From Lachnospiraceae bacterium (lineage in GTDB: Bacteria; Bacillota_A; Clostridia; Lachnospirales; Lachnospiraceae): DNA of 10,588 bases. Below, piece by piece: positions 1 through 6,471 of this stretch. Within the stretch, counting starts at the first letter, position 1, and every line of letters begins with the position of its first letter. Below the pieces are notes generated by a model, which did no database searches, was not told where the DNA came from, and was given only the letters and a program-made list of their open reading frames with translations. The DNA lies in assembly GCA_009774655.1 (NCBI GenBank), contig VSOD01000109.1, positions 1 through 10,588 of the forward strand, given 5' to 3'. Position numbers and translations under genes: made by a program.

Positions 1-57
1 TTCCTTGGTTTTCTGGAGGCCTCCGGGCTGACAAGCTTTGGTGTCCTGTGAGGCTTA

Positions 58-768
58 GTGCTGTTGTTTGGTATCTGGAAGCTGGCGCACAGAAAGGACT
101 GGCGTCAGATCGGCGTGTTTCTGATCCTGCCGGTCTTCGTGATCCTTTTCCTGTCGAAATATCAGATCGTGCTGGGGAGGAATCTGTCACTGATCCTGCC
201 GTTTGCCTATCTGTTTATGGTTTATGGCCTGATGGAGACGGAGGCGGTATTGGAAAAGCGCCGTTTCTACCGGAAAGGTATGATCACGGCGGTACTGGCG
301 CTGATGGTGGCAGGCAATGTGGAGACGGCTTTTAATGATTATCGCTATGATCTGACCTACACGGAGGCGGTGGAGTATATAGAGTCGGAGATTCCGGCAG
401 GCGCTTCCATCTATTGCACGTCCTTTGCGCCGGGTATAGACGAGGAGCGGTATATGGTGATTGATATCGGGGAGGATTTGTCGCTTTTGCCGAAGACGCT
501 TGGGGACGGGGAATATTTTGTGGATGTGGAGTACGCCACGGGATATTTTAAACAGCCCAAGGATTATCTGATCAGGGAGGGTGAGGATATGTATCCGGAG
601 CTGCGGGCGGCGTATGAGGAGAAAGAGGCTGCCTTTCCGTTGAAGCAGAGTTATCCGGGGATTTCTTATGGAAGAGAGTGGAAATACAGAATCGGATATG
701 CGGATATCTTCAAGTATGATCCGGGAGAGTATTATATCGGGCCGACGATAACGATCTATGGGGAGTAA
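58..768 (+). CDS. C-terminal part of a multi-pass membrane glycosyltransferase-like protein (GT39/GT-C type), 5' end interrupted or missing
   Basis: The visible part starts with a hydrophobic stretch (residues 1-9). A second membrane segment (about 19-33) follows, then the stretch GRNLSLILPFAYLFMVYGL (about 40-58), which resembles the GR-x-LLP-LPF segment of GT39-like membrane glycosyltransferases, and another hydrophobic segment (about 75-85). The rest (about 90-236) is soluble and opens with EAVEYIESEIPAGASIY, typical of the extracytoplasmic C-terminal domain of these lipid-sugar-dependent enzymes. Known members run to 500 or more residues, so most of the protein, including the catalytic loops, is absent. 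The frame is open from base 1 and reads as hydrophobic membrane protein up to a TGA at 49-51. GTG 58 is the first usable start after it and has no convincing ribosome binding site, so it is probably not the natural start. This is either a pseudogene remnant or a sequence error close to a contig edge. The family call comes from sequence character, and the substrate is unknown. Confidence 0.6.
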   Translation: MLLFGIWKLAHRKDWRQIGVFLILPVFVILFLSKYQIVLGRNLSLILPFAYLFMVYGLMETEAVLEKRRFYRKGMITAVLALMVAGNVETAFNDYRYDLTYTEAVEYIESEIPAGASIYCTSFAPGIDEERYMVIDIGEDLSLLPKTLGDGEYFVDVEYATGYFKQPKDYLIREGEDMYPELRAAYEEKEAAFPLKQSYPGISYGREWKYRIGYADIFKYDPGEYYIGPTITIYGE

Positions 769-793
769 ATCGCGGCACAGACCAAAATATAGC

Positions 794-825
794 AAAAATC
801 CGGCGAAAGAGCGCGCCGGATTTTT
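794..825. terminator. Bidirectional intrinsic terminator
   Basis: A perfect 12-bp inverted repeat has arms AAAAATCCGGCG (794-805) and CGCCGGATTTTT (814-825) around an 8-nt loop. It has a GC-rich core, with an A-tract on one side and a T-tract on the other, so it can terminate transcription in both directions. It lies 25 nt after the stop of the upstream (+) gene and 21 nt beyond the stop of the convergent (-) gene, and fits both. Confidence 0.9.
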
Positions 826-846
826 GTGTAAGAAGGGTTGGGAGAA

Positions 847-1611
847 TTATAACAGAAGTTCTTTCAGTAAATGTTCCAGTTCCTCGGCTTCATCCTTCGA
901 GAAAGTAAAAGTCTCCTGTGCATCCACGTCGGAGATTGCGTCTGTATGGTTATCTGTATTCAGACCTGCATTTACAGCTGTGTTGTTTCCTGTATTTAAG
1001 TCTGTACCGGCAGGCGTGGGACTGCCGGCAGCGGTTCCTTTTGTCCGGGTCGCCTCTTGCTGTTCCGGCTGGATCAGCTGCATGTCCAGCTCGGCCTGCT
1101 CCAGACGGCTGGCAAGATGATTTTCCAGATAATCCACGAGATTGATATGCAGGATCTTAATCTTGCCGGGGATATCGACCAGGGAGGAAACGGCAAAGTA
1201 ACAGTAGAGTCCGAGAAAGCTGATCGCATAAAAAGGTGCGATACTGATAAAACTTTCATTATTCACGATTCCCATACATGCCCCGATGCCGGCGATCAGC
1301 ACCGAAAGGAGAATTAACTGGCCGGAGAGATGCTTTAACAGGGAGAGGGGCAGGCCGCCGATCTTAATGCGGCTGATAAACCTGTCCACAAAAATGGGGA
1401 CATTGGACACCTTTTCATTGATCTTACGGCAGCCGGAAAATTTGAGTTTGAGCTGCTGCAGGGATTTATTGGCAGTCGAGGACATGTGTTCGGTCTCCCA
1501 GATCAGCTTATGGTATATCACTCCAAGCGTAATCTGGCATATGATACTTAAAAAAAGCAATACTAATATTGCAATGATGTAATTTTTATGTAGAAATATC
1601 AAGTTGAGCAT
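847..1611 (-). CDS. Conserved hypothetical membrane protein with three membrane segments and a disordered linker
   Basis: I do not recognise a named family in this 254-residue protein. Membrane segments are visible at about 10-33, 98-116 and 122-143. A basic loop of about 60 residues separates the first two, and CRKINEKVSNVPIFVDRFIS lies within it. After the third segment comes a soluble tail: a helical stretch (about 150-182), a low-complexity linker rich in T, N, A, G and D (about 186-232) with an imperfect internal repeat (LNTGNN and LNTDNH), and a final charged helix (about 237-254) ending in EELEHLLKELLL. The start at 1611 is supported by GAGGG four nucleotides upstream. The gene converges on the glycosyltransferase-like gene and is divergent from the TSCPD-murG operon. 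The architecture suggests a membrane-anchored helix on a flexible tether, perhaps for protein contact, but this is inference. No enzymatic motif is visible. Confidence 0.8.
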   Translation of the reverse strand: MLNLIFLHKNYIIAILVLLFLSIICQITLGVIYHKLIWETEHMSSTANKSLQQLKLKFSGCRKINEKVSNVPIFVDRFISRIKIGGLPLSLLKHLSGQLILLSVLIAGIGACMGIVNNESFISIAPFYAISFLGLYCYFAVSSLVDIPGKIKILHINLVDYLENHLASRLEQAELDMQLIQPEQQEATRTKGTAAGSPTPAGTDLNTGNNTAVNAGLNTDNHTDAISDVDAQETFTFSKDEAEELEHLLKELLL

Positions 1612-1696
1612 GTTTCCCTCGTTTCTGCGCCGTTTTATCGCGCAAGATCGTTTCTCCTGTCATTTGGCTGTGGAAGTTGATTGCCTGTTGTTTTAT

Positions 1697-1725
1697 ATTA
1701 TAAAAGGAATCCCTGCTTCCCGAAA
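1697..1725 (-). promoter_or_regulatory. Possible promoter for the three-TM membrane protein gene
   Basis: Read on the minus strand there is a perfect TATAAT (plus positions 1697-1702) in an AT-rich context. The best -35 candidate at 17 nt is a weak TTTCGG (1720-1725). This would give a leader of about 80 nt. The -10 is good but the -35 is poor, so the call is tentative. Confidence 0.4.
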
Positions 1726-1766
1726 GCCGTAATGCATCGACAAATTTAAGCATAAGAAGTTGAATA

Positions 1767-1796
1767 TTGGCAATACCTGTCAGAATGTGGTAGAAT
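1767..1796 (+). promoter_or_regulatory. Sigma-A type promoter for the TSCPD-murG operon
   Basis: TTGGCA (1767-1772), an 18-nt spacer and TAGAAT (1791-1796), preceded by TGG, give an extended -10 element. The predicted start of transcription is near 1803, leaving a leader of about 60 nt that ends in the ribosome binding site AGGAG (1851-1855). No riboswitch-like fold is evident in this short leader. Confidence 0.7.
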
Positions 1797-1864
1797 AATA
1801 AAAGTTTAAGATTAAATTAAGAAATAAAAAATGCAAAGTGTAAAGTGAAAAGGAGAAGAGAGCG

Positions 1865-2107
1865 ATGGTATATCAACCGAAGGGTGTCTGTTCCAAGGCG
1901 ATCGATGTGGAAGTGGAAGGAAGCGTTATCAAATCAGTAAAATTTACAGGAGGATGCAACGGCAATCTGCAGGGCATATCCAGTCTGGTGGCGGGCATGA
2001 AGATCGAGGACGCCATCAGCAGGCTGCGCGGCATCAAGTGCGGGGTCAAGAATACGTCCTGTCCTGATCAGCTGGCATGCGCATTGCAGGAGATCCTGGA
2101 TAATTAG
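1865..2107 (+). CDS. Small TSCPD-domain protein (TIGR03905 type)
   Basis: This 80-residue protein consists almost entirely of a TSCPD domain. The signature NTSCPDQLA lies at 63-71, and TGGCNGNLQGI at 28-38. Five cysteines (C9, C31, C59, C66, C72) are spaced as expected for a metal-binding or redox-active fold. The same domain occurs at the C-terminus of class II, B12-dependent ribonucleotide reductases, but here it stands alone and the cellular role of the free-standing form is not established. The start is well supported by AAAAGGAG with a nine-nucleotide spacer. It is the first gene of a short operon: its TAG stop at 2105-2107 overlaps the AGGAGG of murG and the gap to the murG start is 15 nt, so the two genes are probably co-transcribed and may be translationally coupled. 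The family call is confident; the function is unknown. Confidence 0.93.
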   Translation: MVYQPKGVCSKAIDVEVEGSVIKSVKFTGGCNGNLQGISSLVAGMKIEDAISRLRGIKCGVKNTSCPDQLACALQEILDN

Positions 2108-2111
2108 GAGG
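2106..2111 (+). promoter_or_regulatory. murG ribosome binding site overlapping the upstream stop codon
   Basis: A consensus AGGAGG begins on the second base of the TAG stop of the TSCPD gene and lies 11 nt before the murG ATG at 2123. The overlap suggests that ribosomes terminating on the first gene help loading on the second. Confidence 0.8.
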
Positions 2112-2122
2112 TTTCTTTCAAT

Positions 2123-3205
2123 ATGGGTAAGAAGATCGTACTTACCGGCGGCGGGACTGCCGGGCATGTGACCCCTAATATGGCGCTGATCCCAAGACTG
2201 CGCGAGCTTGGATATGAGATCTGCTATATGGGTTCTTACGATGGAATTGAGAAGAAGTTAATGGAAGATTTTAACCTTCCCTATTACGGCATTGCGACCG
2301 GTAAATTCAGACGGTATTTTGATCCCAAGAATTTTTCCGATCCGTTCCGCGTGATCAAGGGAATGCGGGAAGCGCGGAAATACCTGAAAGAGATCAATCC
2401 GGACGTGGTCTTTTCCAAAGGGGGGTTTGTCAGTGTGCCTGTGGTGCGGGCGGCGGGTTCTCTGGGGATTCCGTGTATCATACATGAGTCCGACATGACG
2501 CCGGGGCTGGCGAATAAGCTCTGTATTCCGGTGGCGAAGAAGGTGTGCTGCAATTTCCCGGAGACGCTGCAGCAGCTGCCGCCGAGCAAGGCGATACTGA
2601 CGGGTTCCCCCATCAGGCAGGAGCTTTCTTCGGGGAGCAGGGAGGCGGCCTATAAGCTCTGCGGTTTCGATTCGTCGAAGCCGGTGATCATGGTGGTGGG
2701 CGGCAGCCAGGGTTCGGCGGCCATCAACCAGGCGGTGCGGGATGTACTGCCGGAGCTGCTTACGGATTTTCAGGTGGTGCATCTGTGCGGTAAGGAGAAG
2801 ATGGATAATCTGCTGCTCACCACACCGGGTTATAAGCAGTTCGAGTATATTAAGTCCGAGATGAAGGATCTCTTTGCCATGGCGGATATGGTGATCTCCC
2901 GGGCGGGGGCCAATGCCATCAGCGAACTGCTGTCATTGAAGAAGCCGAATATTCTCATTCCGCTGCCTTCCACGAGCAGCAGGGGGGACCAGCTGCTCAA
3001 CGCCAGATCTTTTGAATCGCAGGGATTCAGCATCGTGATCGACGAGGACGACCTGACGAACAAGCTGCTGCTGGAGAAGGTGCAGGAGTTATACTTTAAC
3101 CGCAAAACCTATGTGGATGCGATGCGCAAGAGCAGCCAGCGTGACGCCATCGGGGTGATCGTGGGACTGATTGAGAATGCGGTAAGTGAGAAGGAAAAAT
3201 CTTGA
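2123..3205 (+). CDS. murG: MurG-type UDP-GlcNAc:lipid I N-acetylglucosaminyltransferase
   Basis: MurG transfers GlcNAc from UDP-GlcNAc to undecaprenyl-PP-MurNAc-pentapeptide (lipid I) to make lipid II, the last cytoplasmic step of peptidoglycan precursor synthesis, at the inner face of the membrane. The 360-residue length is normal for this GT28, GT-B fold family. The N-terminal domain has the glycine-rich loop GGGTAGHVTPN (9-19), the second loop FSKGGFVSVP (97-106) and HESD (121-124). The C-terminal domain has GGSQGS (193-198), RAGANAISEL (260-269) for nucleotide-sugar binding, and DQ (289-290), where the GlcNAc-binding glutamine is expected. Most Firmicutes keep murG in the dcw division cluster. 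Here it follows a TSCPD gene, and motifs such as RRYFDPKNFSDPF resemble the second MurG type seen outside that cluster in Bacillus and clostridia. It could thus be the only MurG or a paralogue. Confidence 0.95.
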   Translation: MGKKIVLTGGGTAGHVTPNMALIPRLRELGYEICYMGSYDGIEKKLMEDFNLPYYGIATGKFRRYFDPKNFSDPFRVIKGMREARKYLKEINPDVVFSKGGFVSVPVVRAAGSLGIPCIIHESDMTPGLANKLCIPVAKKVCCNFPETLQQLPPSKAILTGSPIRQELSSGSREAAYKLCGFDSSKPVIMVVGGSQGSAAINQAVRDVLPELLTDFQVVHLCGKEKMDNLLLTTPGYKQFEYIKSEMKDLFAMADMVISRAGANAISELLSLKKPNILIPLPSTSSRGDQLLNARSFESQGFSIVIDEDDLTNKLLLEKVQELYFNRKTYVDAMRKSSQRDAIGVIVGLIENAVSEKEKS

Positions 3206-3230
3206 AATACGATAGTTGCAGTGCTACACT
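3202..3230 (+). promoter_or_regulatory. pgi promoter overlapping the murG stop codon
   Basis: TTGAAA (3202-3207), a 17-nt spacer and TACACT (3225-3230), preceded by TGC, make a good extended -10 promoter. The -35 box overlaps the last codon and TGA stop of murG (3203-3205). Transcription would start near 3237, giving a leader of about 44 nt that includes a small hairpin (GGCAG at 3248-3252 with CTGCC at 3259-3263) and the ribosome binding site AAAGGAG (3267-3273). This lets pgi be expressed independently of murG. Confidence 0.7.
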
Positions 3231-3280
3231 TAGAATGACAAAGTAAAGGCAGCAGCGCCTGCCGGAAAAGGAGAAAAACG

Positions 3281-4627
3281 ATGAGCAAAGTTACATTTGA
3301 TTATTCCAGAGCAGCTTCCTTTATCGGGGAAAATGAAGTGGAGTCCATGAAGAAGCTGGCACTGGATGCGAAGGAAGTACTTGTGAGCAAGACGGGAGCC
3401 GGAAATGATTTTCTGGGCTGGATCGATCTGCCGGTGAATTATGACAAGGAAGAATTTGCAAGGATCAAACAGGCGGCGGCCAGGATTCAGAACGATTCAG
3501 AGGTGCTTGTGGTGATCGGTATCGGCGGTTCTTATCTGGGTGCGAGAGCGGCTATCGAATTCCTTCGTCACAGTTTTTATAATGTAGTAGACAAGTCGAT
3601 CCGGAAGACGCCGGAAATTTATTTCGTTGGTAATTCCATCAGTTCTACTTATATCAAGCATCTGATCGATGTCATCGGCGACAGGGATTTCTCGATCAAT
3701 ATGATCTCCAAGTCCGGCACGACCACGGAGCCTGCTATCGCATTCCGCGTATTCAAGGAGATGGCAGAGAAGAAGTACGGCAAGGAAGGCGCAGCAAAGA
3801 GAATCTATGCGACCACCGACAAGGCGAGAGGATCGCTTAAGAATCTGGCGAATGAAGAGGGCTATGAGAGCTTCGTAGTGCCGGATGATGTGGGCGGACG
3901 TTTCTCCGTATTGACTGCTGTCGGCCTGCTTCCGATCGCAGTATCCGGCGCGGATATCGACAAGCTGATGGAAGGCGCTGCAGAAGGCCGGAAGATGGCG
4001 CTGGAAGCTCCTTTTGAAGAGAATGACGCTGTAAAATATGCGGCGCTTCGTAATATCCTGCTTCGTAAAGGCAAGGGAATCGAGATTCTGGCAAACTATG
4101 AGCCGTGTGCGCATTTCGTATCCGAGTGGTGGAAACAGCTTTACGGTGAGTCTGAAGGCAAGGATCAAAAGGGTATCTTCCCGGCGAGCGTTGATCTGAC
4201 CACGGATCTGCACTCCATGGGACAATTTATTCAGGACGGTGCAAGAACGATGTTCGAGACGGTTCTGAACATTGAGACAAGCAGAGAAGAGATCATCATC
4301 GGTGAAGAGCCGGTAGATCTGGACGGACTGAACTATCTGGCAGGCAAGAACGTGGACTTCGTCAACAAGAGTGCGATGAACGGTACGATTCTGGCGCACA
4401 CAGATGGACAGGTTCCGAACTTTATGGTGAATGTACCCGAGGTAAATGAGTTCTATCTGGGCGAGCTGTTCTATTTCTTCGAGTTCGCATGTGGTGTGAG
4501 CGGATACCTTCTGGGCGTGAACCCGTTCAACCAGCCGGGTGTGGAGAGCTATAAGAAGAACATGTTCGCACTGCTGGGCAAGCCGGGGTATGAGGCGCAG
4601 AGAGAGGAACTGCTTAAGAGACTGTAG
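3281..4627 (+). CDS. pgi: Glucose-6-phosphate isomerase
   Basis: This cytoplasmic enzyme interconverts glucose 6-phosphate and fructose 6-phosphate in glycolysis and gluconeogenesis. Its 448 residues match the short Firmicutes-type enzymes rather than the ~550-residue enterobacterial form. Visible landmarks are GIGGSYLGARAAIEF (80-94), the phosphate-binding SKSGTTTE (143-150), the first family signature DDVGGRFSVLTAVG (202-215), YGESEGKD (288-295) containing the catalytic-base glutamate E290, the ring-opening histidine H311 in DLHSMGQ, and the second signature GVNPFNQPGVESYKK (412-426) with catalytic lysine K425. All key residues are present and the gene is intact. AAAGGAG lies seven nucleotides before the ATG. 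It has its own promoter and appears monocistronic, converging on the ATPase-nuclease genes with a shared hairpin between them. The codon choice looks native and nothing suggests transfer. Confidence 0.98.
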   Translation: MSKVTFDYSRAASFIGENEVESMKKLALDAKEVLVSKTGAGNDFLGWIDLPVNYDKEEFARIKQAAARIQNDSEVLVVIGIGGSYLGARAAIEFLRHSFYNVVDKSIRKTPEIYFVGNSISSTYIKHLIDVIGDRDFSINMISKSGTTTEPAIAFRVFKEMAEKKYGKEGAAKRIYATTDKARGSLKNLANEEGYESFVVPDDVGGRFSVLTAVGLLPIAVSGADIDKLMEGAAEGRKMALEAPFEENDAVKYAALRNILLRKGKGIEILANYEPCAHFVSEWWKQLYGESEGKDQKGIFPASVDLTTDLHSMGQFIQDGARTMFETVLNIETSREEIIIGEEPVDLDGLNYLAGKNVDFVNKSAMNGTILAHTDGQVPNFMVNVPEVNEFYLGELFYFFEFACGVSGYLLGVNPFNQPGVESYKKNMFALLGKPGYEAQREELLKRL

Positions 4628-4665
4628 GAGTCGGAAGATTGATCCTGCTGTTTTGAGGATTGAAC

Positions 4666-4710
4666 AAGAGGGCTGTTGTGTCATGGCAGATCAATGACAC
4701 GACAGCTCTT
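4666..4710. terminator. Long hairpin, probable bidirectional terminator between pgi and the ATPase-nuclease genes
   Basis: The left arm 4666-4684 pairs with the right arm 4694-4710 over 17 bp with one G-U pair and a two-nucleotide bulge, around a 9-nt loop. It starts 38 nt after the pgi stop and lies one nucleotide past the stop of the convergent (-) gene. A modest U-rich run follows it on the minus strand and almost none on the plus strand, so it is a better terminator for the minus-strand genes. For pgi it may instead act as a 3' stabilising structure. Confidence 0.65.
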
Positions 4711-4711
4711 A

Positions 4712-6421
4712 TCACGTGGCATCAGTCAGACAGCTTTGAGATCCGATCAATACCCTCTTCCCCTCAAAAGCAAATCCATATTTCCGAATACGCTCCGATG
4801 AGATACCGCCGGCTTCCAGAGCTGCGGCATAGCGCATTCTGTCAATTTGTTCCAGCGCCTCTGCGACGGTTTCTTCCAGAGTCTGTTTTTTAGAGGTATT
4901 ACATACTTTGAATTCTATGATGATTGCGTCGTCCGAAGCACGCAGCGGTTCCAGCACCACATCATATCTTCCGAAGCCGCTTTCCCGGTTTGACGTAATT
5001 CGATACCTGTCTTCCAGATCCACCATCAGTCCAAGAACGAATCCATGATAAAAGCGTTCCGGTTCTCTGTCGGCAGAAGGATTTTTTCCGGTATCAAAAT
5101 AACTGAACGTAGAGGAGGTAATACGATTCATATAGGTATTCATGGCCTCCACATCACCGAGCAACAGCGCCTTGACAAAGGTATTGTAGGCAGGAGTAGA
5201 CTCCTTGAACCATTCATCGATCATAGTTTCAAAGAGAATGATACTTTCCTGATTTGTGAGTGCAAGTTCGTATTGTGGACGACCTTTTTTATCAAGAATG
5301 TATTGCTTTACGCGCAGGTAACCGGTTGCAAGCAGCAGGCTCCAGACGGCATTCTCGCGGCTGTCGAGCTGGTTGAAGACAATCTGTTCATCAATTCGTG
5401 TTTGAAATGTGCCGCCGGATAGTAAGATTTCCATGGTGATTTTCATGGCTGCACTTCCTTCACGAATCAGTTTTCCCACAAGGCTGTTGCTGCTGGTATT
5501 GGCCCAATAAGTAGTAAGAAGCCGTTTGTCCAGGTAATTAATAATGGACCAGGGGTTGTAGATATCTTTTCGACAGCCGAAAGTGAAGCCATTATACCAG
5601 TCTCTGACTTTTTCTTCCTGGTCAGAGAGGTCAAATTCAAGTAAAGCAGCTGTTACCTCTTCCTGTGTGAAGCCAAAGGAATCTGCGTATTTATCGGAAG
5701 TTGTGGTCACTACTTCAAGATTGTTTAAATCTGAAAATACGCTTTCCCTGCTGACGCGTGTAATACCGGTAAGAACAGCTCTGTCAAAGTATGTGTTTGT
5801 TTTAAAGGTAGCATTAAACAGACTTCTGAAAAAGTCTATGATCTCCTGCCAGTAGCCATTGACATAGGCTTCCTGCATGGGGGTATCATATTCGTCCAGA
5901 AGGATGAGAGGTTTTTTACCATAATAGCGTCCCAGATAATCAGACAATGCCCTTATGGAATCGGCGGCAATGTAGTCCTCCATCTCCGGGGAAACTTTTT
6001 GGAACATGGCTTTCTCATCTTCATTCAGAAGATCACTGTCAAGGAGAAAGTCATAGTTATTATATAATTTCCTGATGTTGCGACAGACGGACTTTCTGGC
6101 GGAAGAAAATGTGGTCTCTTTAATATCAGCAAAACTTATAAAGATGACAGGATATGTTCCCTGCAGATTTCGGTACTTCTGATTCTTCCATATGGTGAGG
6201 TTTTCAAACAGATCTCCCCGCCCGGCGTAGTCGATTGAGAAGAACTGTTCTACCATGCGCATGTTAAGCGTTTTGCCAAAGCGCCTGGGGCGGGTGATCA
6301 GCGTTACGCTGTCGCCATTCTCCCACCATTGGCGAATGAAATCAGTTTTATCTATATAAAAGTATGAGTTTGTAATGATGGATTCAAAGTCCTGGATGCC
6401 GATTGCTACTGTTCTTGCCAT
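4712..6421 (-). CDS. AAA-ATPase-like / PD-(D/E)XK nuclease-like protein, paralogue A
   Basis: This 569-residue protein has the two-domain layout of the AAA-ATPase_like (PF09820) plus PDDEXK_9 (PF08011, DUF1703) family. The ATPase domain opens with YIDKTDFI (22-29), the variant Walker A TRPRRFGKT (43-51), the Walker B LILLDEYDTP (172-181) and a sensor-like LTGITRVS (217-224). WYNGFTFG (275-282) and YNPWSI (288-293) follow. The C-terminal nuclease-like core shows GFGRYDVVL (482-490) with D487, AIIIEFK (499-505) with E503 and K505, and a helix with Q525 and Y531. All expected catalytic residues are present. The biological function of the family is not established; nuclease activity is inferred from the motifs. 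AAAGGAGG lies nine nucleotides before the ATG. It follows paralogue B after 50 nt and is probably co-transcribed with it. It carries a nine-residue extension (SQSCLTDAT) beyond the point where paralogue B stops. Confidence 0.92.
   Translation of the reverse strand: MARTVAIGIQDFESIITNSYFYIDKTDFIRQWWENGDSVTLITRPRRFGKTLNMRMVEQFFSIDYAGRGDLFENLTIWKNQKYRNLQGTYPVIFISFADIKETTFSSARKSVCRNIRKLYNNYDFLLDSDLLNEDEKAMFQKVSPEMEDYIAADSIRALSDYLGRYYGKKPLILLDEYDTPMQEAYVNGYWQEIIDFFRSLFNATFKTNTYFDRAVLTGITRVSRESVFSDLNNLEVVTTTSDKYADSFGFTQEEVTAALLEFDLSDQEEKVRDWYNGFTFGCRKDIYNPWSIINYLDKRLLTTYWANTSSNSLVGKLIREGSAAMKITMEILLSGGTFQTRIDEQIVFNQLDSRENAVWSLLLATGYLRVKQYILDKKGRPQYELALTNQESIILFETMIDEWFKESTPAYNTFVKALLLGDVEAMNTYMNRITSSTFSYFDTGKNPSADREPERFYHGFVLGLMVDLEDRYRITSNRESGFGRYDVVLEPLRASDDAIIIEFKVCNTSKKQTLEETVAEALEQIDRMRYAAALEAGGISSERIRKYGFAFEGKRVLIGSQSCLTDAT
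5853..5999. repeat. High-identity block shared with paralogue B (copy 1)
   Basis: This 147-nt block aligns without gaps to 7706-7852 at 137 of 147 positions. It consists of two perfectly identical stretches, 5853-5905 (53 nt) and 5949-5999 (51 nt), and a middle part carrying all ten differences. It encodes about residues 143-190, including the Walker B motif. Confidence 0.85.
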
Positions 6422-6471
6422 ATGGTTAAGCCTCCTTTTTGCATCAGCTGTATAGTAAACTTACATCATGC

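Noticed and set aside
49..51. TGA as a selenocysteine codon
   Set aside because: No selenocysteine-insertion hairpin is evident just downstream, and this membrane glycosyltransferase type is not known to use selenocysteine. A nonsense change or sequence error fits better.
187..795. Minus-strand reading frame (202 codons) opposite the glycosyltransferase-like gene
   Set aside because: The sense strand gives a coherent membrane-protein profile and is followed by a terminator. The antisense product is arginine- and histidine-rich and has no recognisable motif.
3497..4684. Long minus-strand reading frame (395 codons) antisense to pgi
   Set aside because: It lies almost wholly opposite an intact pgi with all catalytic motifs; the translation is rich in R, L, H and Q with no domain character. 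It is a shadow of the pgi codon pattern.
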